Origin: Litoditis marina
Taxonomy: Eukaryota > Nematoda > Chromadorea > Rhabditida > Rhabditidae
Direction: 5' to 3'
DNA: 64,000 nt
Assembly: GCA_964036275.1 (NCBI GenBank)
Contig: OZ038438.1
Coordinates: 14,863,720 to 14,927,719, forward strand
A program made the position numbers and the translations under genes. Under the pieces are notes generated by a model that worked only from the letters and a program-made list of their open reading frames with translations, did not search any database and was not told the DNA's origin. Of this stretch, positions 13,737 to 24,837 are shown piece by piece (position 1 is the stretch's first letter; each line of letters starts with the position of its first letter).

Positions 13737-15099
13737 TTCTTGTTTTATAGTGTGTTTCATAGATTTATTTATTGTGTTTCATTATCAGATATATGGGTAA
13801 AGGTTTTCATTCAAGTGCAGCGTGTTAGTGACCATAATCCACTATAATAGCTGATCTTCACGACGTTTGAATTGTTCAATCACAATGTATGCATACGGCA
13901 TAATCACGTTCTAGGAAATGTTTTTTTAATATAGCTGCATAAAACAGTAGTGTTCGGGTGAACTGGAAAACCACCGCTCTTTTTGAATTTCCATTTAATC
14001 AAAACCTGCAATGTTTTAGTAGGGATATTTATTCGGATTTTTATGTTCGTACGTGACTGTTATGTTCGTCCAGAATATCTTATATCACCACGAAAGCTGT
14101 ATATTAGGAGTTGGTAAAATTACTTTCATTGCCAGGCATACGGTCGGTTGAAGGTTTGAACGCTGATTATGAGGAGTATAAGGTTCTCTTTCCACAAAAA
14201 GTCTATATTTGGAGTCCTATCCCGCCCGCTGTGTTTGTAGTTTGATCCCGTTGCTTCTTGGTCGAAAATACTTATGGCATGTGTCGAGATCAAACTACAA
14301 CGAAGGGGTGCCTGGTCATTCCCTACTCATTGTAATTCAACATACACCAGAACGTTTTGGTCTGCTTCGCCGGAAATGTAGGCTTCGCTGAAGTTTGTAC
14401 TCAAACGTACGAAAGTAGCTTTTCATTCCGAGTTTGTACTAAATGTTTATAGAGACCACATTCAGACGAGAGAGTGGTTTTCTGCAAAGTGTATTTGATT
14501 CGCAAATTGCCAAATCCGACGGTTTGATCTTGGCTTTGCCACGATAAAAGCTGAATACTTTGTCGTCACTCAGACGAAAACCTACTTATTTTAATCCATA
14601 AACAAGTTTTACCAGGAAACAAGACTAGACCATAGACCAATACCTGTAACCAAGAAATCGCGAGACTGTCAAACCTGAACGAATTTTTTTCGCATAAGAA
14701 AACTAATAGCAAAATTAAAGTGTTCATACAAACTCTTCAAAGAAGGATCAATTACAGTAATTAATAAATCAGCAACAAACGCGTTGAACAAAACAGAACA
14801 ATATCGAACAAACACGCAAAACCCAGAAAAATATCACACAGTACAACAAATAACCTTCCCGCGAAAATCTCGTTTTAAGAATGACTTTTGAGCTACTCTG
14901 CAAACTATACACGAATATAGTATACAACTAATAAATATTCAAGAGAGAAAAGATCATGACAGCTGCAGGTTCAACAATCAAATGTTTAACATAAACTGGC
15001 AAGCAAAACAAGATATATAGCAATACCAGCAATTGGCACAATTAAAATATCATCTAGGTCCTCTGAAATCCTGTTAGAAGATCTTTACAAGTTTCTCGT
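13737..15099. other. Convergent spacer between glucosidase II and the TXNDC11-like gene
   Basis: Both flanking genes end here (plus-strand stop at 13736, minus-strand stop at 15100), so it should hold two 3' UTRs. Apart from the hairpin element at 14235-14300 it is AT-rich, without a recognisable exon or RNA gene. Confidence 0.5.
14235..14300. repeat. Short hairpin element with TTGTAGTTTGATC inverted ends
   Basis: TTGTAGTTTGATC at 14235-14247 pairs exactly with GATCAAACTACAA at 14288-14300. The left flank CCGCTGTGTTTGTAG is shared with the half unit near 10479, which supports a dispersed family rather than chance. Confidence 0.6.
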
Positions 15100-18000
15100 T
15101 CACGAATCCAATGAATTGAAGTAATTGACAAAAGGCTTAGAGTGAAGCAACTTATCAAGTGTAGGAATAGAAACTCCATCTGCAGATAACTGGCTGGCGT
15201 GAAGAACTCGTAGAGTGGACCGCAAGGCTCTCAATTGCGCCAACCGGCTGAAAGTAGGAAAAGATGGTTAGCAAGAATTAATATAACTTGGTACGGAACA
15301 TTGAACACTTCATATCTTTCCAGGCATTGGGGCAAATCGAATCGGAAAAGTTTGTCAGAATAATAAACCAATCCATACTTTTCTCTCCACTTCAATGAGA
15401 AGGAATTATGCTGGGAATGCATCGTATGAAGATCTCTGAGTAGAACATCCAGATGTCTTCGTAACCGATGACGATTTCTGTAAACTTTAATGATAGAATT
15501 GATACAATACTGATTATTTATAGAATACGGCCAAAGTAGAACTAACTTCATTTGCTTGTAATTCCAATGCGGCGAGAAGAAAATATATATACTACGGTAC
15601 CCATAACGCTGATTCGGATGAATATAACAAACTGGTCGGTTACCCTAAACTTTTTGAGGACATGGTTTAGTTAGGGTATTCAAAAACCTATTAAATTAAA
15701 CTGAAAAACATTACAGATCAGCAAACTGAACTGAATTAAAAAAACTGTATGAGAAAAGGAAATACGAACCTATGAGAGCAGTGGCGATCACATGTAGTTA
15801 AGGCGGACCTCCAGCGAAGTTTTGGAGAACACCGGGACAGTACGAACGACAGTAGATTTGAAACCGACAACGGCAATGTTTCCGGGAACTTCCAACTTAT
15901 ATCTCGCCTTAAATCATTGGATCGACAGCAAATGTTGAACTATTTTCATTTTGATCAACACATAATCTTAAACATATCCATAGCTAAGAACGAAATCGCG
16001 TGTCGATTTTAAAAATTCTCCGCGCATAATTTTGCGCCGTTGAAGACGAAGCTCAATAAAACATAATTGGCAAACATTGCTGTAGTTGAGAACACGGTGA
16101 ACAGAAAGTTTGTGGCGAATTCTTTATTTAACCCGGTATTTCGTTAACCCTAGCCGTTAACCATTCACCGAGGTAACCTGGTTAACCCTTTTGCTAACCA
16201 CTTGTAACCCTAAATTTGCCCCAAAACACATTGTAAAAGAGGGTTAACAAGTGTTTAACAAAAGGGTTAACCAGGTAACCCAGTTAAGGTGTTAAGGTTA
16301 CCTGGTAGGGTTAACGAAATACCGGGTTCCTTGTGGAATTGGCCAAAGTCTGTTTCTACTGAGCATAATATGAACGGTGATGGAATGATCAAACTTGTGA
16401 AATAAACACTGTACAACTGATCTGAAATCTGCTTACCTGTCAGCTAGAAATAGTACGACAGCTGGCAGTTTCTCAAAATTGAAATTGTACGGTATTTCAT
16501 TTCGAGAAGTATCGAGCCTGAAATTAAACAGAAGTCAGCACAAACTACTTCTAAAATCGCAAAAAAAGTGTTCCAAGCCTACGTCAAGGTTCAGGCCTGA
16601 ACCACTAATAAAAACATTTGAACAAATATAGTCGGTCCTAAAAACATTCCACGAAAACGTCCTCGATAAAAAGGCAACTCACACGTAAAATTTGCTGAGG
16701 TTTGAATTGGAGAAGTATCTAGAAATAGCATGCATCACATGTAGAACTGATGTGGATGGTGCATGCCAGTTTCCTCCAGAGAAAAACACCAACTGGTCGA
16801 CCGTTGAATTCTAAAACACCACCAAATTCATTCACAAAATATAATATAGTTGCCATTCCCCAAATCAGTGTGACTTTCAATTTTTCGGTGAATCGGAAAC
16901 GCAACTGCCTATAACTTTTATCTCCATATCTCGAGCACCAGCAACGTGAATAAAAGTTTCTCTGCAATTTGGGACCAATTACACATGCAACCAAAATTCA
17001 ACCCGGTTGCATGTGTTCCAAACTACTGGTTGCTTTCAAATGCAACCTGTTTGCTTGTCAAATGCAACCAGACAAATTTGGTTGCATTTGAAAGCAAACA
17101 AATGGTTTGTACACATGCAACCTGGTTGCATTTTGGTTGCACGTGTAAACCGCCGCAATTTGGGGTAGGAAATACTTTCTTGTTCACTTCCAAAACAACT
17201 TTCACCAACATTCGAACACTATTGCATCCATGTTATGATGCCGATTAAATACGTACCTCAGAATTCAGCATCTCCAGGAAAGATAATCGCGTTAATCTGA
17301 TGAGGTTATGACTCTTCTCCGCAACCTTGTTACGGATTTCTTCGCGAACCGGAGGGTGTGATACAAATCTGGAAAAAATGTGATAACTTTACATTATACA
17401 AAGTGAGAACTATAGGTAAAATAGTTCGATACCAGTGCAACTTGTGCAACCAAAATGAACGGGCGTAATCGTACAAACGGGCATGATATCACTGCAGAAG
17501 TGGATATTTCTTGCGTTTATAGCATTTCGAACAGTTTCGCTTCTGAAAATGAGCCTAAGTTTCAGAAAAGAACCAAAAATGAACATGGGCCAGCGCCATT
17601 TTGACGAGGTATTTTACATATGGTGAGAACCCAAACATGAGGTTCTTGCAGAAAGAAAACAAGGTAAAAGTGAACTAATAAGCCCCCACCTGGATTTCGT
17701 GTTCTGTTCGTCGAGCGGAGCGGTGCTGAACACGTGCTGATGGTAATCACGGACGAAGGAACGCAGCGATTCTCTGAATGGAAACCCCCATCATCAACAA
17801 GTATACAAGTTTTTGTCATCAACAAGTTTTTAAAATAATCATGGAATTCAAAAAGAATAAAACGCGAATATAGAAAACTAACTCCGAAAAATCCTTATCC
17901 ATGAGAGAAAAGACTTCTCTAGAAGAATCAACAATATTTACCATGGGAATCTGAAATGTAGCATATATTGTTATTAAAATTAAAGTAACCCCTGTTCTTC

Positions 18001-21000
18001 AAAGTTCCACGTGGAACTTTGCAGAGGATTTTACCGTTGCTAGTTGGTGATACTCAGATTACTATTTGAAACATATTCCTAGGAAGAGAAAAGAGGTAAT
18101 TCGAATGAAGCAAGAGAAATTATAAGAGTCTGATTCAAACAAAATCATAATAATCGCCAACCTTCTTACTGTCAACGCCCCACTTATCCAAGAAATGACT
18201 GTTGTATCGGGCGTCAATAACTACGAATTTCAAAGTGTCGTTCTTCTGAAAGATAGTGTTTGTGAACGACGTAAATACACATGTTCACGAGAATGAAGTG
18301 GGGAGTGCAGGGTGGATACACTAGGCTGTACTGGAGCAACCAAACGCCAGTAAGGTAAGACTATTCCAACAAGAGTGATCCGTTTCACGCTTCAAATTTC
18401 AAATACGAAAAACTACATGATTTTACATCGGAATTATGTGAACTTCTCTAATAATGCCAAAGGCGGGTTTAGGAATTTTTATAACTACTCGAACAACTTT
18501 TCTCGGGATAGCAAAACAGAAAACTATAAAATTAATTTAGTTGACCGTTAAAATAAGAAGAAATGAAAAAAAATTTGAAGAAATGAAAAAAAACTCACCG
18601 CACACCCATATCCTCGTAGACTGTTGTTGAATGTAGGATCATGCTCGTCAAATCCAGAAAAAGACTGCAGAGCACAAAATTTATATTGCGCCACGATAAA
18701 AAAGGTGTATATATCTTTCAATAATTGACGAGACAATAACTTATCAATAACCGTGAACACTGATGATCTAGTATATATCAACTTTCTGTAACAAACACAT
18801 ATGAAGCGGGTTGCATTTACAGAGTGCACTCCAATGTGGAACTCATCATCATCCAATGTACCACTCAAGAGCGTTTATGCTTCATTTGAGATTAATTAAT
18901 TTCAGAAATTCTAGTAAATGTGGAACAGTATATTTATAATAGTAGATACAACAATACTTGCTCCCTAGCACACACCAATAACGTCCAGCTGACTGTTAAT
19001 TACAAAGGCATAAAGGAAACCGTTTTCCAATTAAAGTACGTCAAGTTTCCAAACTTTCCACCAGAAATTGCCAAATTTCGATACGTTTTACGAAAAAAGA
19101 GGTTGTTCTATGATTTTAAATAAAATGTAAATAAAGTTGAAACGATAATGATATACACAGCGTCTACTTGCAATTCAATGAGTTCGCCTGATCCCCACAG
19201 AAATAACTACCTGCATAGAGTGGCCGGTGTAATCGTAGAGCTTGCTTCTCATGCACGAATCAACTGCATATTGTTGGCGGCGACGAATCAGCATCTCCTC
19301 TAAAAACACTCAAAACATACAGAGAAAAGTTATTTTTTCGATATCACAATGCTCAAATTAATAAGAAAATAGAAATGTTGTAGTTGTATGTAAGAAATAA
19401 ACGTAAACTTTAATAAATATTATTGTGTACAGGGTGTCCACACAAGCGACTAGCTGACCAGCTGTAGAGTATGAATTGCAAAATTCAATGGAATTCAAAA
19501 GGCAGATCAAAATCAAGTATTACATCTGTACAGTTTGAAAAGCTATCGGAATCAAATATGGTGAAATTCAGTTGAGAGATGTGTTTTCATTTCATTGTCT
19601 TGACACCAATGAAACAATAAAACTCGACAAAGTAAAATGATGAGAATAGATGTCTGCTCGTGAAAATGGGAATACCTGCCACGAGTTGTGCACGATACAC
19701 GCTCGGCTCCGATATCTCCTCGTAGATGGAACAACATTGACCAATTAGCGAATCTAGAACATTGAGGCATTGACAAATGCAAACAGACGTAAACTTTATA
19801 CGGAGAAAACAAAATTTTGCAAAAATATCAGAGAAAAGATGATAAGCCTTCGCCTAGGAACTGTTTAAGTCAGTGCCTACACTTCCAAACACTTGATGAC
19901 AACAAATACGAGATGACTTGTTGAAGTGCCAAAGGCTCATACAAATCCTTTTTTTCTTCAAAACAGAACCATTTCTACCCGAATTTCAATAATGAGGAAA
20001 AATCGGTTTCTCAAACTATCAAAAAAAGCACTATCAGTCTTATTGATCATTTGAAAACGATCGATTTTCCATGAAACGTTGTGAACAACGAGGTCGCCCT
20101 GGCCCAACCCAAGAGACAAATTCAAAACTCGAACTATAAAATGTAATGCCACTGACTTGCAGATTCATTGGTATACTGTTGGCAAGATGAGGTGAATGGA
20201 ATAACTTGCTCGACCCAATGAGATCTTCTTCTGGCCGGGATTTCTTCGTCTGAGGACTGAGCTTCATCATGTTCCCACTTGTACCTAGAAAAGTGTGTGT
20301 AACATAAATAAACTAGCAGCAAAGTTTAGTCTAGGAATATAAAAAACAGTTAACACGAAACATAGAAGAAAAAAGTCAACATGAACAATTGAACTAGTAG
20401 AACAAAAATGCATTCGGAAAAAAAAACTAACTTAGCGCTGGAAGCACATGCCATATTCCAATCGACAGAGCTACGTAGAGAACGACAACATTTCTCAACC
20501 TGAAATTGAACTAGTAAATTGCTAGATATATTTTGGTTATGATACTATATTTTTGGTCCTGAAACCGGACATAGTAATGCGAAATAGCATGAAAGGATAC
20601 TGGTGAGAGCAAATCAATACTGAAAGAAGTCGCAAAACCGACTTATATTGGAAAAAGTCACCCAAGTTAACTTGCCTGCCATTTACCAAACAGATAGGCA
20701 GAAACTGTAAACATGGTTTTGTTTATTTCGGCGACATGAAACTTTATAAGAAAACAATATCCTCTGTATCGGTACTGTAGCAATATACGACCGAAACAGT
20801 ATACGGATACCAAAAACGTGAACGAAACTCTCGTCAAAACTAGAAAATAGCAAAAGTGTCACTTCCCATACCAAAGCAAATACTATACATTGGAATACAT
20901 TGAGGTGTGACGTTTTTGCAGTGGAAAATAAGGTTAATAAGGAAAATAAGGCAGTGGAAAATAAGGTGACAGGTTGCAAAAGTCGGAAGATGTTCGTGAG

Positions 21001-24000
21001 AGGATTTAAAAAAGTGAACTTACTTCGAACCGAGCGTTTGCGATTTGATCGCATAACATTTTGTCGACCCCATATAACTGTTCCCTATCATCAGTACGAA
21101 TGAGCGGTACACCGCCATCTAGAATATCATCTTCTTCACACGACCAGTATTCTTTCGCAATCTGAAGCCACAATGATAACTCTGTTCAAGTTCAAGTCTG
21201 CAAACATTATTTTAATGTTTTATTTCACAAATAAACCTGGCTGATAAACCACTTACCGCTGAAAAAAGTGGACCCAAATAGCAACAAATAGGGTGATGAA
21301 AAACTTGAATTGTACACATTTTTGAAAAATAGCAAATAGGTCGAGTATTGACAAAGTAAATTCATCGCAACCAACCTGAGTGAATACCGTCAAATCTCCT
21401 TGCCCTTGATATATCGGTGAATAGTTAGTTACCAACATAATAAGCGCTGATTCGTTGAGCAAACGAGACATACTTTCAGAAAACAATTCGTCATTTCGAT
21501 CTGGAATAACTACAATGTTAGCAACTAACTAGGAGAAAACAAAACTCACTACTTATAGAGAGCTTGTATATTTACAACACAAGAAAACTAACAACATACT
21601 CAATTGTATCCAGTGCACATAGGAAGGCACAAAGCGATTGTTCCGCACCCATGCCGTTATTTCTTGCGCATTCCTGGCCACTCCTTGAGGCCAACTCAGA
21701 GAAGATTCTGAACAAAGACTTGTCTGACAGTTTAGAACACACACATACAAAGGAACCAAAAACCAAAATAATGAGATTGAGCCCAGATGCACATACTGTA
21801 TTTGTAGGAATTACAAAATAATAATAATACCTGTAGCCCGGAAAAATTGAATATCGCCCTCATAGCGAATCCCCAATTGTCTTGCTAACGCAAGACTTGT
21901 CACCACTGTACAAACAATTGATTCATCATCTGAAAACATGATGAATTTCATCTTCAAACTAGAGAAAGCATTTAGAACGTGATCCGTGTCCATAGGTAAA
22001 AGGGGTCCAACCGGGCTCTCCAAAAGTGAAGGGGGTCAGATCGCTCTTGTTGCAAAAGTGAGGGGGGAAGAGGGTAGCATCCATTGGCTGGTCTGAGACC
22101 AGCCAATGGATGCTGCCCTCCCCCCATTGCGCAGCGAAAGTGAAGGAGGTCATTTGCTAACTCTTGCCAAAAAGTGAAGGTAGTACCATCTCAGGATGGC
22201 ACTTTTTTACCTATGTCCGTGCCTCGGAAAAATGCGTTCTTCGCCGTGGCCCCTTACTCTGAACTTTTCACCGTTCATGCACAAGATAAAATACGAAACA
22301 AAACAACCACAATTGTAACAAGCAACTTACTACTGCGTCCGGAAGCTAGCAACATCGCTGCAGCAGCGAAAGCGCGATAACCAGGTGGGGTTTCCATCGC
22401 CTAAAATATATTACAATAAGATTAATTCCGAACGTACACGATGCTGCTGACGATTCAATACGCAACAGATCCGAACGAATAACAAGAATATCGAATGAAA
22501 TTGATAAACAAGCAACTGATGGCTGTTAATTTAACAAGTCAAACAAGGAGGACCATTCATAGCGTCAACCCTTCAACCATACGTGAAATACTCCCTTATT
22601 TTGATGTTGATGATGCTCACTTTTCCCAATTTTGACTGGGGCATGCTCACTTTTTGGGGTAATGTCACAGATTCTCGGTAAAACTAAAGAAAATTGGGGA
22701 TGCTCATGCTCACTTTTTTCGACCTGATGTGAAACTTTTTACGTATGCCTTCAACTCAAACAAAGTTGTTCCTCTGTTTATTCAAATAGAAACTAACCTT
22801 GAAAGGAAAATAACCAACGACCACATTTTGATGCCTAGACCTAATATGTTGAAGATCCGAAATAGTTTGTATTCGTTTCAATGGCGTCGATATGCGCTGA
22901 ATCCACCTGAAACACTTAAAATGGAAAATAAGAAACCAGTGGCTGTATTTATAAGCTCATATTCCAACTAACCTATTTGACCAAACTAAAACAGCGTTTC
23001 TCAGAGCACTCACGCACAACTCATTTGTTCCCAAAGAATATCAGCTTAAGTATGATACTGGCGAACTAGCAGGTGAAGAACAATTAGAGGTTAGAGGTCA
23101 AACGAAAAATTTGGAATAAAAAACTTTCAGTCAGCATATTACAAGAGTTAATGGAGATGGAGACACATTTTTAACACTTGATTTAGGTACTTACTGAACT
23201 ACTGAAAAGGCTTAATATATAAAAATACGGGAAACCGCAAAAACTCTTCGAACTGTAATTGTGGGAAACTGTCAAAACAAGAAGAACGAGATCAAACCTG
23301 TACAGTTGATCGGTGGACAACTCCCCGCCGTAAGACAGAGAGACAGTGTTCGAATAGGCCATGATGACTGGATAGGTATGCAATTTGTAGTTTGATCGAC
23401 ACTCTCCGCCCACTGCCCAACAGTTCACGGCAACAAAGCGGATCCAAAAAATAGGATCATACAATGAAAATCATGAAAATTGGGTTCGCCTAGATTGAAT
23501 TAATGTGGGAAATGTGTGAAGTGGGGATGCGATACCGGATACAAACAATTTCATTCATTGTGTGTGTTGTGGCATGGCAAATGTGTGGAACTTACTTATG
23601 TGCAAAAACTTATGTGGAGAACACAGTAGCATAGCAAAATCATATAAATACGTTATAGGGAAAACTCACATATTTCTTGTTTTTGTACATTCTGGCAGTA
23701 ACTTCGAACGAATGCTGCATTAGCCTCGAGTGCGAACTCCACGGTGCATAGTACATGACAATCAATACATCGGTGGTTTTTAGAACCCTGCAGATACAAG
23801 TAATGAATTTTGTTAAATAAAATATTAGGAATGTTTTTACTTTCCTTGGCTGGTCCCTTGAAAAAATATGACAAAACATAAAATACCTGTTCGTTCGAAG
23901 ATTTCCAGAATAATAGTCGGTGATATAACTGGATGACGCATTGGAAAAGAAGGGTCGAGATGCTCTTGGTCGAACAATAGTTGGTCTGGACCACACTTCC

Positions 24001-24356
24001 CTGAAATAACACTCAGACTTGTTCAAATTCCACATTAAATGCGAGGATGGTTAATATCTCGTAGAGCGCTACACAACAATTCGAAACATGTTTACTTTCA
24101 TCCTACAATGATTCATATTTAAACACAGACCATGAGGAACCATTCCCATTGGTACTTAAAGGTGCATGAGACAGATAGCTGGAAGCTGGTGCAACCATTT
24201 TGTGTATCATAAATTCAATGAAATAGAAAGTTTCAAAGAAGAACATTTTCCTACTTCAAATCAAATATGGTATCTGAAATATTTAACATACCGTACAGAC
24301 TGATAGATGGAGCTGCTCAATAAAAAAATTAGACCCGAAATAATAATAGATCCCAT
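15100..24356 (-). CDS. TXNDC11: TXNDC11-like ER thioredoxin-domain protein
   Basis: Membrane-anchored ER protein with two thioredoxin folds and a coiled-coil tail; in mammals TXNDC11 acts in ER-associated degradation and DUOX maturation. Minus-strand exons: 24356-24292 (start, hydrophobic anchor), 24000-23887, 23787-23670, about 23437-23298, 22906-22798, 22400-22331, 21929-21831, 21707-21600, 21500-21376, 21161-21024, 20499-20432, 20284-20157, 19753-19676, 19299-19211, 18664-18599, 18245-18162, 17950-17883, 17773-17690, 17542-17433, 17368-17326, 16718-16683, 16517-16437, 15895-15770, 15477-15379, 15247-15100; about 797 aa. The first thioredoxin domain (VMYYAPWSSHS) lacks CxxC, as in vertebrates. 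The second has CTSC followed by DLYHTLRFAKK, then LPAVVLFLADR. Other matches to the family are FVAVNCW...GGECRSNYK, PPGYRAF and GYGC. All phases agree, except that the exon near 23437 has no in-frame AG acceptor. Confidence 0.88.
16131..16327. repeat. MITE with perfect 21-bp terminal inverted repeats
   Basis: Termini at 16131-16151 and 16307-16327 are exact reverse complements, beginning ACCCGGTATTTCG. The interior is also largely self-complementary and rich in GGTTAAC/GTTAACC units, so the whole 197 bp forms one hairpin. It lies in a TXNDC11-like intron. No transposase. Confidence 0.7.
16979..17148. repeat. Inverted repeat rich in GGTTGCAT / ATGCAACC
   Basis: The left part (from TTACACATGCAACC at 16979) and the right part (ending GGTTGCACGTGTAA at 17148) are imperfect reverse complements. 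Internal ATGCAACC and GGTTGCAT copies give nested pairing. Located in a TXNDC11-like intron. Confidence 0.6.
22060..22127. repeat. Perfect palindrome inside a repeat-rich intron segment
   Basis: 22076-22094 and 22096-22114 are exact 19-bp reverse complements separated by one base. With one mismatch the pairing extends through the flanking purine and pyrimidine runs to about 22060-22127. Around it, AAAGTGAAGG-type units recur near 22023, 22055, 22137 and 22173. TXNDC11-like intron. Confidence 0.6.
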
Positions 24357-24837
24357 TGTCTTTCTAGATAATAACCAGTTCAGAAAATGTAATACGGGTT
24401 CACATGAGAAAGTTTCTGAAACAGTTCAATTCACAAAAGCAACAATTGGAGATATATAAAATATGCTCCCACGCACATTCAAATCAAAACTTTGTATTTC
24501 CGCACACGAACTTTTTTTATAAAACTTAACTAACGACCGCTAATAATTAATTTTTCTAAATTTATATGCCGCATCTTCCTGCATTATATCGGAAGAGCCA
24601 ATAATCCAAACGCAAAATAACAAGACTCTATACAACACAATAAATCGATAACAACAGCCTATTCAAATAGGCGAATTCAAATAATTGATAACGCGCTTCC
24701 AAACGAATTCGGGCAGATATGACGACTTACATTTACAATATTTGTTAATGTTAACCATCTAAGTACTGCAATAAAGAGAGCTCATGAATTGGTAGTTTAG
24801 CTATAAATTGAGCTGAAGATGACAAGATAATCCAAAG
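24357..24837. other. Spacer between the orphan gene and the TXNDC11-like gene
   Basis: A 481-bp gap between two minus-strand genes. A minus-strand AG (ATCTAG, ending at 24364) lies eight bases before the TXNDC11-like start codon and could serve as a spliced-leader acceptor. No exon is recognised. Confidence 0.45.

Noticed and set aside
17255..17325. Extension of the TXNDC11-like exon 17368-17326 to the GTACGT donor near 17258
   Set aside because: The other frame looks protein-like, but only the donor at 17325 keeps phase with both neighbours and restores the CTSC...LYHTLRFAK helix.
23383..23400. Another copy of the TTGTAGTTTGATC repeat
   Set aside because: Here the motif is the coding sequence for CRSNYK in a conserved TXNDC11 exon, and no inverted partner lies nearby.
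23640..24035. 131-codon minus-strand open frame as a single exon
   Set aside because: It merges two TXNDC11-like exons and the intron between them. The flanking splice sites and homology define 24000-23887 and 23787-23670.
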